Of a stretch of 12,136 nt of DNA, positions 1 through 7,012 are shown piece after piece. Positions within the stretch are counted from its first letter, which is position 1; each line of letters begins with the position of its first letter. The DNA lies in the NCBI GenBank assembly GCA_036939755.1, contig JALLAZ010000779.1:1-12136 (forward strand), in the 5' to 3' direction. The notes under the pieces were generated by a model. That model did no database searches and was not told the origin of the DNA. It saw only the letters and a list, made by a program, of their open reading frames with translations. The position numbers and the translations under genes were made by a program. The DNA is from Stephanodiscus triporus (lineage: Eukaryota; Bacillariophyta; Thalassiosirophyceae; Thalassiosirales; Thalassiosiraceae).

Positions 1-1475
1 GTGTATCCGCCCCCCCAATACGGCGGCGGCAGCATTGTCCGTTTCCTCCTACCCGCGGCTCCGCCTCCGCCGCCCAACGTCGACGACTCGCGCCAGATCC
101 TCTCCTCCTCCCCCTCCTCCCACGTCGCGTCGTTGAACGAATTCACGCACTCCACGAAGCCGTCGGCGGCCTCGTCGCTCTCGCGGAGCAATTCGTCGAG
201 GGCGGACAGGTGCACCGAGAAGGCGTCCCGGGCGAGAGAACTCGCGCCGCCGCCGCCGCCGCCTCCTCCGCCTCCACCCTCCCCCGCCCCGATCGTAGGC
301 TTCATGCCCAGGGCCCTCTTCGCCATCCCGAGGGTCGGCCGACGTACCGTCGACTTCCTCGCGGCGCGTCCGGACCGCGCGAATTGCAGGTACCGCGACG
401 GCGGCTGCCGCACGGCCCGATTCGCGAATTCGAGTCGGAATATGTACCTGCGCAGGCGTCGCGGATCGTTCCGGAGGAAGAGGGCCGCGGCAGAGTGAGA
501 TCCTGGGACCTTGGCGGCGTAGAAGTGCTTGAGTGGGACGGGCGGATCGATCAATTGGATCGGCGATTCGCCGCCGCCGCCGGCGCAGTAGATACGCAAT
601 TCGCTCCTGTACTTCCCGTTGGCGTCGGAGGAATGGACCACGGCGACGCGGACGTATGTGTCCTGCGAGGACGTGGTCGTGCTCCCTGGAACGATTTGGG
701 TCGCGGAGTGGTGATGCCGGGCCTGGAAGAAGACGCGAGCCTCGCCGGAGAAGGCGAGCGCTTCCCCATCTTCCGAGGACGCGGCCGACGACGACGATCT
801 AGAGGAATCGTCGTCTCGGCCGGATTCAGCCGAATCCAGCGCATTTCGGCTGGTGGCGGCAGGGGCCGCGGCGGCGGTATTGATTGCGTCATGAGTATGA
901 AGGTCGAGAAATTTGATTTTCCGGATCGGCGGCGTTGATTCAATGCCGTCGTCGCCGTTGTGATTTCCATCGCCATTATCAAGTTTATTTATCATAGGAA
1001 CCCTCCATCTGATCCCTCTTTTGTTGCTTGCTGATAATACAGCATTATTATTCGTGGTGTTGATGTCATCCCCGCCTACATCTACTGCAGCAGCACTATC
1101 AGCATCAGTATCAGCATCAGAAGTAGTGCCACGTGAATCACGCTGTTGTTGTTGTTGTTGTTGTTGCTGCTGCTGCTGCGTCTGCTGCATCTCCAACTCA
1201 TTCAATCGATTCCTCAGATATTCTACCTCCTTCCCCATTTGATCGTTCCGATCGATGAGGGCCCTGATGGCAGCAGCATCGGTCTCGTTGTTATTGTTTT
1301 CGTCGTCGTCGGCGGCAGCGGCGGATCCAAGACCGCGATCGGATCGGCGTCGGCTGCGGATGCCGCGAGTATCGTCCTCCGCCATTTTACCTCTATTGCC
1401 ACCCGCACCTCCTATCCTCCGTTCGATCTTTCGAATCGCAAGTTCGTCGTTCCAGCTCACTCTGTTCTTCGACAT
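1..1475 (-). CDS. Unknown low-complexity protein, partial (runs off the left edge)
   Basis: I do not recognise the family. Reading the minus strand from the ATG at 1475, the frame stays open for 491 codons to the window edge. The start is the first ATG after an in-frame TAA that touches it (1478-1476). In order, the protein shows an N-terminus MSKNRVSWNDELAIRKIERR, an acidic Asp/Asn-rich part, a short helical stretch (EVEYLRNRLNELEMQ), a 12-Gln run (residues 100-111), DADTDADSAAA, and a Ser/Asp-rich linker. From about residue 240 it looks more globular (VFFQARHHHS, DTYVRVAVVHSS, KHFYAAKVPG, YIFRLEFANRAV). A 10-Gly run (401-410) follows, then a helical acidic part (SVHLSALDELLRESDEAADG). No signal peptide or membrane segment is visible. 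The C-terminus is missing and an intron cannot be excluded. It is divergent to the transporter gene. I am confident it is coding; its function is unknown. Confidence 0.72.
   Translation of the reverse strand, partial: MSKNRVSWNDELAIRKIERRIGGAGGNRGKMAEDDTRGIRSRRRSDRGLGSAAAADDDENNNNETDAAAIRALIDRNDQMGKEVEYLRNRLNELEMQQTQQQQQQQQQQQQRDSRGTTSDADTDADSAAAVDVGGDDINTTNNNAVLSASNKRGIRWRVPMINKLDNGDGNHNGDDGIESTPPIRKIKFLDLHTHDAINTAAAAPAATSRNALDSAESGRDDDSSRSSSSAASSEDGEALAFSGEARVFFQARHHHSATQIVPGSTTTSSQDTYVRVAVVHSSDANGKYRSELRIYCAGGGGESPIQLIDPPVPLKHFYAAKVPGSHSAAALFLRNDPRRLRRYIFRLEFANRAVRQPPSRYLQFARSGRAARKSTVRRPTLGMAKRALGMKPTIGAGEGGGGGGGGGGGASSLARDAFSVHLSALDELLRESDEAADGFVECVNSFNDATWEEGEEERIWRESSTLGGGGGAAGRRKRTMLPPPYWGGGY
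246..275 (-). repeat. GGN repeat encoding a 10-glycine run
   Basis: Ten consecutive glycine codons (mostly GGC/GGA) lie in the reading frame of the left-edge gene, residues 401-410. The run is probably a flexible linker between the globular-looking part and the helical acidic part. Confidence 0.8.
1143..1187 (-). repeat. CAG/CAA repeat encoding polyglutamine
   Basis: On the minus strand this reads (CAG)2-ACG-(CAG)4-(CAA)7-CAG, giving Gln2-Thr-Gln12 (residues 97-111) in the left-edge gene. It directly follows a short amphipathic helix. The mixed CAG/CAA codons show it is not a pure triplet expansion, although the uninterrupted CAA and CAG blocks could still vary in length. Confidence 0.9.
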
Positions 1476-1812
1476 TTATCCAGGTTTATTGTGCCATAGG
1501 TAGCGGGGCAAGGAAAGAATGAATTAATGAGCCGCAGGCTGCATGAAACAACAAGAAATGTCTGCAAACTCGAACTAGTACCCACCGAACCTCTTCGTGG
1601 TCCTCCAGAAGAGAGAACTCTCTTCCACACACGAAACCAAATAAATCGCCACCATCATCGTACGATATCGTAAATACATAATTGAATCTTCTCTTCTTGT
1701 GATTTTATGTTCTAGAGAGGATTTTTCTCATATTTTTCCATTTTTTTCGCAAGGAAGCCTTTTTCGTTGCGGTGATGGCCAGACAAGCGCTCCAGTGAGA
1801 CGACCATTGACG
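1476..1812. promoter_or_regulatory. Divergent intergenic region with short uORFs
   Basis: These 337 bases separate two divergent start codons and should hold both promoters and 5' UTRs. On the minus side a minimal uORF (ATG GCA CAA TAA, 1497-1486) ends 10 nt before the ATG of the left-edge gene. On the plus side two short uORFs precede the transporter: ATG TTC TAG at 1707 and a seven-codon frame at 1775-1798, ending 14 nt before the ATG at 1813. The region also holds a 12-bp palindrome TACGATATCGTA (1661-1672) and T-rich tracts around 1730-1765. No clear TATA box was recognised. Whether the uORFs are within the transcripts depends on unknown transcription starts. Confidence 0.5.
1608..1625. 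repeat. Inverted repeat GAAGAGAG-AA-CTCTCTTC
   Basis: Two perfect 8-bp arms are separated by AA in the divergent intergenic region. A 2-nt loop is too tight for a stable hairpin, so a dimeric protein-binding site is as plausible as an RNA structure. Function is unknown. Confidence 0.5.
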
Positions 1813-3302
1813 ATGATGTTGTTCCCATCGAGGGCGTGGTGGTCGCTTTTGCCGCCGTTGCTGACGACAACGATGCGGCACTCGTCGGCGGCGCACGCGT
1901 TTGCCCTCGCGTCGTCCGACAGGCCTCCGACCGCGGCGATTCCCTTCCACCACCACTCCTTGCGGCGACGTCGGCCCGGCGACGGGCCTACGATCGACGG
2001 GCGATGTTTCCTCGCGAGGGGCGCGCCACCCCGTCGCCATCGTCGTTCAACTTCAACGTCGTCTCTCTACGCCGTCGGGAGAGCGGGGGACGACGATGGC
2101 GAGTCCAAGAAAACGCGCGGACGGGCGCTGCTCCTGCTGGTGTCACTCCTCTACGGCACGCTCAACGTCACGCTGCGGGGGATATACGCCACGGAAGGAC
2201 CCCCGGTCGCGAGCGTCCTGAGCCTCGTGAGGCAGTGCCTGAGTCTGGTCGCGTTCGTGCCCATATTCCTCGCATCCTCATCGAGCGGGACCGCGACCAC
2301 GACGACTTCTACGGCGTCGTCGTCAGAGGAGGAGGAGGATGGCTCGGAAGTCGGTAGCGCAGGAGACGCAGCTCAGGAGAAAGTGGAGCCGAGGGGTGTT
2401 CGGCCCATGTGGATGAGCGCGCTGGAGTTGGCCTTTTGGAACTTTGGCGCGCAGGTGAGAGGATGGACCATGCCCTTGTGCGGGCGATTCGACATCGCAA
2501 ATCGACGATGTAGCGACATCTCGCCACAACCTTTCTTTGAATTTCCTCACGCATGGTTTTACCTGGACACGATTTCGCCGCCATTCAGGGCCTAGTCAGC
2601 GCCGGTCTGCTAATAAGCTCCGCCGCGCGGGCATCCTTCCTGACGCAAACCAGCGTTGTGATGACGCCCCTAATCTCGGCCCTGGCCGGGGAGAGAATTC
2701 ACCCGTCCGTTTGGGGTGGATGTGGCCTGGCGCTGTTCGGTTTGTTCCTGATATCCACGTCGGGGATGACGGCGACGGCCATGTCGACCGCGACGTCGTC
2801 GTTGACGCTGTTCAACCAGGGCGACGTCATGATACTGCTCGGCGCTCTGTCCTGGTCGACATATATCTTTCGCACGTCCAGGCTGGCCGGGTCCTACCCA
2901 GAATTGGACCTCCAGTTTGCGAAGACGGCGTTGCTCGCGGGGATGTACGGGGCGTGGTTCGCGATCGACGTCGCGTCGACGCTGGCCGCGGCCAACGTCG
3001 CGTCTTCCCTCGCATTCGACAAGTGGGCGGAGGCGCTGACGCCGTTGTGGTCGGGATGGAACTCCTCCCCGTTGGTATGGTCGCTTCTGTTATACAGCGC
3101 CGTGGGACCTGGCGCCGTCGCCGACCTGTTGCAGCAACGCGGACAGAGGGAGACGTCGGCGAGCGAGTCGAACGTTATCCTTTGCATGGAGTCGGTTTTC
3201 GCGGCCGTTTGTGCGTACGCATTCCTTGGAGAGGTCTCGTCGTCAAGGGAGATTGCCGGGGGGGCATTAATCGTGATCGCGGCGATATTGGCTTCCAGAT
3301 GA
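1813..3302 (+). CDS. EamA/DMT-family transporter, predicted plastid-targeted (two exons)
   Basis: Exons are 1813-2454 and 2589-3302, joined in phase 0, giving 451 residues. The start is the first ATG in frame (ATG ATG at 1813). Residues 1-29 look like a signal peptide (WWSLLPPLL core) with predicted cleavage at AHA|FA. An Arg/Ser-rich, acid-poor stretch to about residue 88 fits a transit peptide. This bipartite form with Phe after the cleavage site is the known plastid address of diatoms. The mature part has about ten hydrophobic segments, the usual two EamA repeats: TM1 about 104-121, TM2 132-154, then a low-complexity Ser/Thr/Glu loop (about 155-198), TM3 from 200, and TM4 near ARASFLTQTSVV. 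The second half ends at REIAGGALIVIAAILASR. Family members carry small metabolites, amino acids or nucleotide-type compounds; the substrate cannot be read from sequence. The acidic loop between TM2 and TM3 is unusually long. Confidence 0.85.
2455..2588 (+). other. Intron of the EamA transporter gene
   Basis: A 134-nt GT-AG intron in phase 0. The donor is CAG|GTGAGA and the acceptor CCATTCAG|GG, with a possible branch point CTCAC near 2544. Its removal joins ELAFWNFGAQ to GLVSAGLL inside the third membrane helix, giving a continuous EamA-like sequence. The length is not a multiple of three, so retention shifts the frame. Confidence 0.85.
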
Positions 3303-3861
3303 AGACGAATGATTGTTTCCTCTTGCACTCACAACTTCCTTGTGGACAAAGTCCCACCGCGATACCTTTCTTGTGTGTCTTTCCCAACACGATATCTAGG
3401 TTGCAGACTGCCACAACGATTGACATAATAGTAGAAGCCTGTGGCGCTGGACTCACGTTGTCAGACAAAGGCTTTACGCAAGATCATTGTCTAGTGTGAT
3501 AGTTACACAGGTGAAAACACGAGTTTGTCAAAGCCGTCAGCTTTTGATGTTGCTTTGTGCAAAAATACGCATGGCGATTGCATTACTGGTAGGGGTAGAT
3601 AGTTGCTGAGGAAGCCAGAGCTCTGCTGTTTTCGGTCAATTTGCTCAATATTTTGGGCTCTGCCCTGACAATCATGGACACTTTGAAAATGGTGACGATT
3701 CAGTTTAGGCCCCGAACAGGGTCAACAACTTGTGTACATTGAGCCGGCCACCGATTCGGACCAGTATGTCGACCGCTGTAGATATTTAAGCAATCACAAT
3801 TCAGGCATCATGCAAAGAAGGCGTGAGAGAAAAATAAAGACACGGCTTTATGGTTTGCCAA
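3303..3861. other. Convergent intergenic region, 3' UTRs
   Basis: These 559 bases lie between the transporter stop (plus) and the zinc-ribbon gene stop (minus). Only short open frames occur, with no protein-like sequence, and I see no tRNA, repeat or mobile-element remnant. The region probably holds the two 3' UTRs. Confidence 0.6.
3833..3838 (+). terminator. AATAAA polyadenylation signal candidate
   Basis: A perfect AATAAA on the plus strand about 530 nt after the transporter stop and 24 nt before the stop of the convergent gene. If used, the transporter 3' UTR would run into the 3' end of the zinc-ribbon gene. Use is not shown by sequence alone. Confidence 0.4.
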
Positions 3862-5474
3862 TTACATAATCATTTTCTGAAACTTTTCCTTCAGCTTGTT
3901 TTCATCAAGCGCTTTCGTTGGTTGCGATTCAAGTGGCCTCTTCCATATTCTTTTCTTTTTCTTCATCTGTTCGATCTCATCGTCTGGAGGCTGATATTCT
4001 TCTGTGTACCGACGCAACGGCTGTGCGAGACGCTCCAGACCGCCTTTGCGATTTTTGATCAAATGCTCTGCTACGTTTAAGGTCGGTTTGTAACGATGTT
4101 CCTTCTCTAATAACGCCCTTGCAGCTTGTTCTAGAGATGCAAGTTTCTCCTTCCTCTCCCTAATATCGTTCGCCATTCTGGTATTAAAATCTTCCATTGA
4201 TGCCATTTTTCTGAGTTCTTCCTTGCGGCGGCTTGTTTTATGGCTTGTGAAGGGTAATAATTTACGCTCACGCTCTTCCTGAATTCTACCGAGGATGAGA
4301 CTACGGCGTTGGGCGCTCTTTGTCATTCGTTCTTGAAAACTCTCAAGCTTGAACTTTCGGGGAGGACCATATTGATGCTTCTCGTTTTTACAACCATCAT
4401 TGTTACATTCCGTTTTGCCCTGGATCAATTTCTCGAACGATTGGACGGTGCCACAGTTCGGACAAACATTCTTCACCAAGGTATGAGGGCAAATGCGGAA
4501 CGGGATGATCAGAATGACATAGGACATACCTTATCCACTTTTGCATCGTAAATGGCTCTGGCTACAGCACGTTGTAACTTCTCCCTCCTTTCTTCCTCCT
4601 TGGTCGCCATTCTTTCCAAGAAGCTTGATCCGCATTCAGAAGAGTCAAGTGATGTTTTCTTTGGCTTGTGTGCCGTCTTACTGTCGATTCCGTTGTCAGA
4701 ATGGTATGCGCGATGCTTAACTGGTTTTGAAAGCTGTGATAGCCTTTCCAAAGAATAGCGATGTAATTTTGCAGATTTCTGTTCCGCACTCTGCAGAGCC
4801 CCTTTCTTGAGTTTCATTGACTTTGTCTCCGCATACGCACATCGTGGTACACAAGAAGCTGTCCGTTTGGTGTGAGCTATGTGTTCATGGTACAATGAAA
4901 CTTTTTGTTCTTCCTGTGTGGTTGATAGTAGCTCGCGACCCCTTTCCTCTTGAAGGTTCGACTGCACATTAGGACGCACCAATTTTGTATGCGCATCCAG
5001 TGGTGTCGTCGTGTCTACGTCACCGATGTATTCATCATCATGCTCTACCTTTGCAGTGAGTATTTGCATTTGAGAGCCCTCTTGTGAATCTCCATGATAC
5101 ACTGCTGTGTTGCTTGGGACTGGCGGAGTTGTGTGATCCACATTGTCTAATGACTGGTCACGGAACTCTCCAACTGCTTCCTCTTGTGGCGAATCGAAGT
5201 CAGCGTCAACCGCTGCCTTGTCTATGGACTGATAGCGATCCTGCGATGATGCGTACTCTCCAACTATTCCCTTTTGTGGCGAATCGAAGTCATCGTCAGC
5301 CGAGTACGAGTCGTCTACTGTTCCGCTATCACGCGATTCGGAGCACTTAGGCATGGTCTTTGACGCCACCTCCTCGTGAATGGGCGACAATCCAAGCTGA
5401 TCACATTTACTGGCAAATTCGTCAAAAGAGTATGAGTCTTCATGATGAGAGATTTGCTGCATCACAGACAGCAT
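3862..5474 (-). CDS. Hypothetical zinc-ribbon protein with charged helices (two exons; N-terminus uncertain)
   Basis: The family is not recognised. Exons are 5474-4530 and 4470-3862 in phase 0, giving 517 residues from the first in-frame ATG (5474). The first about 180 residues are acidic and look disordered, with an internal duplication of DFDSPQ...VGE. The C-terminal third has a zinc ribbon C318-x2-C321-x15-C337-x4-C342 (CPNCGTVQSFEKLIQGKTEC then NNDGC), whose first cysteine lies two codons past the splice junction. An F-x-x-R-M element flanks it on both sides (SSFLERMATKEEERR, ESFQERMTKSAQRR) and recurs as DFNTRMANDIRERK. The tail carries YKPTLNVAEHLIKNRKGG and ERLAQPLRR, then a lysine-rich end. 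No signal peptide or membrane segment is seen, so it is probably cytosolic or nuclear. The frame stays open upstream of 5474 to 5633 without an ATG, so a further 5' exon is possible. Function unknown. Confidence 0.75.
4471..4529 (-). other. 59-nt intron of the zinc-ribbon gene
   Basis: On the minus strand the donor is AAG|GTATGT and the acceptor GGTGAAG|AAT, in phase 0. That AG is the only one in the stretch, and the base before it is A rather than the usual pyrimidine. Splicing joins AIYDAKVDK to NVCPNCGTVQ. Retention adds VCPMSF and a stop, which would remove the zinc ribbon and the whole C-terminal part. Confidence 0.8.
5166..5302 (-). repeat. Internal 90-bp-spaced duplication in the zinc-ribbon gene
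   Basis: Two similar blocks begin at 5166 and 5256 (both with CTCTCCAACT on the plus strand and a shared TGTGGCGAATCGAAGTCA core). The offset is 90 bp, or 30 codons. They encode DDDFDSPQKGIVGEYASSQD and DADFDSPQEEAVGEFRDQSL. The conserved S-P pair may be a phosphorylation site. Confidence 0.75.
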
Positions 5475-5654
5475 TCTCTTGCCATCAGCAACACGCAAAC
5501 CCTCCCAAACAAAGAGTTCAGGCTTGTATTTACTCGGCGTCAGCACAAAATAATTCTGGACGGTTTTATTTTCAGAATGTTTCGGGTGCGAAACGCTCTT
5601 TTTAGCGCACTTGAACTTGTTGCCTGACCGCCCTCAACACAATATTGCAGGCCC
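5475..5654. promoter_or_regulatory. Compact head-to-head (bidirectional) promoter region
   Basis: Only 180 bases separate the presumed ATG of the minus-strand zinc-ribbon gene from the ATG of the plus-strand coiled-coil gene, so the two probably share promoter DNA. The stretch at 5475-5633 is also open, without a start codon, in the frame of the zinc-ribbon gene, so part may be coding. A sequence CAATATTGCAG|GCCC just before the plus ATG could act as a 3' splice site for a 5' UTR intron. No clear TATA box was seen. Confidence 0.45.
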
Positions 5655-6485
5655 ATGAGCTCAACTACCATCACAGCAACTAGGATAGTTGTCGAGCGAT
5701 ATGATGAGGCATTGAAGCAGATTGCTCACCTCAAGCGTGAGAATCTTGCGCTCAAGGAAATCATTCGAGCCAACGAAATAAAGACAATGAACCTGATTGA
5801 ACACTACAACACTGAGATTGATACACAAGCTAAGTTGGCTATCGAACTCAAAGAGGAACTTTGTGCGAGGGAAAGGCTGGAAGTGTTAAAACGACACCGC
5901 AACTTTCGCGATCAGGGCACGTGGATCGAAGAGGAGGAATTGCAATCCAAAGAGAACGAGCTGGTGGCTGTAATTTACTCGTTAGAAGATGAAATACAAG
6001 AATTGAAGGATGACCAACAAAAGCAAGCCCGAAACTTTGAGCGGAAGGCCATTGAAAATGAAGCTAACGTTAAACAGTCATTCTTGCGAGATATAGATGC
6101 ATTTAGAAGTCAACTGTCCAGCTCCGTGTGTGATGAAGTTAGAGGGGCACTGACAGACACTGTTTGCGACAATCAACGTTTGGCATTTGAATTTCGCCTG
6201 ATTCTACAAGAGATGGAGAAAATTCAGGTGTCACGAGATGAGAAAGACAATGAGCTTTCGAGAACAAAGAGGGAGTTGGAGCTTTTAAAGCACACACATC
6301 AATTGATGGTAAGAAAAATGAAGAGACAGATACCTCTTGAGAGTAAAACCAGTGAGACTAGTGATGCCATTGCTAGCGAAGAGAAACCTGAAGCCGGTAG
6401 CAGCCTCGAAGATTACTTCGAGAAATGCATGCATATTGCTCAACGGGCTAAATCTCCAACAACGATACATAATGATCAATATTAG
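5655..6485 (+). CDS. Coiled-coil protein, 276 aa, possibly flagellar/basal-body related
   Basis: A single exon starts at ATG 5655; an in-frame TGA lies 30 nt upstream (5625-5627). Almost the whole protein is charged heptad-like helix: residues about 10-90 (ERYDEALKQIAHLKREN on), a break near GTWIEEEELQSKENEL, then helix from about 95 to 230. It ends in a short Ser/Thr-rich tail (SSLEDYFEKCMHIAQRAKSP). No signal peptide or membrane segment is visible. The pattern of a long helix with a central VCDNQRLAFEFRLILQEMEK segment reminds me of the coiled-coil domain of animal CFAP157/BBOF1-type basal-body proteins, but the match is loose and made by eye. Centric diatoms do make flagellated male gametes, so such a protein would not be out of place. 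Any other structural coiled-coil role is equally possible. It shares its upstream region with the zinc-ribbon gene. Confidence 0.75.
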   Translation: MSSTTITATRIVVERYDEALKQIAHLKRENLALKEIIRANEIKTMNLIEHYNTEIDTQAKLAIELKEELCARERLEVLKRHRNFRDQGTWIEEEELQSKENELVAVIYSLEDEIQELKDDQQKQARNFERKAIENEANVKQSFLRDIDAFRSQLSSSVCDEVRGALTDTVCDNQRLAFEFRLILQEMEKIQVSRDEKDNELSRTKRELELLKHTHQLMVRKMKRQIPLESKTSETSDAIASEEKPEAGSSLEDYFEKCMHIAQRAKSPTTIHNDQY

Positions 6486-6530
6486 AACTTTCAGATCAGT
6501 TGTTGCGAACATAATGTGCACTACATCAAC

Positions 6531-6720
6531 ACCCGTGCCAAAATGAGTGAGGCGAAGAAGGGCAAAGCGCACTCTAACAAGACCCGTGCCAACATCAGCA
6601 AGGCAAAGTGCATTCCGCAGAGACCCGTGCCAAAATGAGCGAGGCGAAGAGAGGCATAGAGAGATAGGCTGAGCACTATGCCAAAACCCAGTGAGAAGAA
6701 GACGGGCAGAGTGAACACAT
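6531..6720. repeat. Degenerate tandem repeat, about 51-bp unit, four copies
   Basis: Copies begin at 6531, 6582, 6623 and about 6675. The first three open with ACCCGTGCC; copies 1 and 3 continue AAAATGAG(T/C)GAGGCGAAGA. Unit lengths are 51, 41 and about 51 bp, so copy 2 has lost about 10 bp. The fourth copy is more diverged (ATGCCAAAACCCAGTGAGAA). The array lies 46 bp after the stop of the coiled-coil gene and is probably in its 3' UTR. Confidence 0.75.
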
Positions 6721-6936
6721 AGCAAGAAGACGTAGACATGCTCTTCCGTGAATGGGACATTCTCTTGTTTTCAGGGGATGTCAATAAGACTGTCAAAAGT
6801 AGTGACTAAAGATTAACGAAGTAGCTAATCGAGTTGCAAAGCCCTATCACCACATCAGTGAAAATAAAAAAGGAGGAAGCACTCCGAAGTTGGGACGATA
6901 AGTATTAATGTTCTATTATGTTTTGACCTAGAGTTC

Positions 6937-6942
6937 AATAAA
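6937..6942 (+). terminator. AATAAA polyadenylation signal candidate
   Basis: A perfect AATAAA about 450 nt after the coiled-coil gene stop, with a second copy at 6863-6868. It lies only 70 nt from the kinesin stop codon on the other strand, so the two convergent transcripts probably end close together or overlap. Confidence 0.45.
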
Positions 6943-7012
6943 GTTCACATTGCGGACGAGCAATAATCCTCCTCAAACCAAAAAGTAGACATTACAGACA
7001 TCAGATGTCAAC

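Larger units (their letters stand above)
6486..7012. other. Convergent intergenic region between the coiled-coil and kinesin genes
   Basis: These 527 bases lie between two converging stop codons. They hold a degenerate tandem repeat (6531-6720) and AATAAA signals on the plus strand. Open frames on the minus strand run through the repeat but look like translated repeat rather than protein. Confidence 0.6.

Noticed and set aside
210..938. Plus-strand open frame of 242 codons over the left-edge gene
   Set aside because: It is Arg/Gly-rich translation of GC-rich DNA opposite the long open minus frame, with no domain-like sequence.
1699..1812. Extension of the transporter N-terminus upstream of 1813
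   Set aside because: It would need a GTG start; the first in-frame ATG is 1813, which also gives a well-formed signal peptide.
4950..4970. GGTTCGACTGC resembling a tRNA B box
   Set aside because: It lies in the coding sequence of the zinc-ribbon gene, with no A box or cloverleaf around it.
5475..5546. GTG at 5546 as start of the zinc-ribbon gene
   Set aside because: GTG is not a normal eukaryotic start. The open frame there is better explained by a possible upstream exon, or as non-coding.
6521..6796. Minus-strand open frame through the intergenic repeat
   Set aside because: Its sequence is translated repeat (LARVLLECALPFF-like) with no support from start context or composition.
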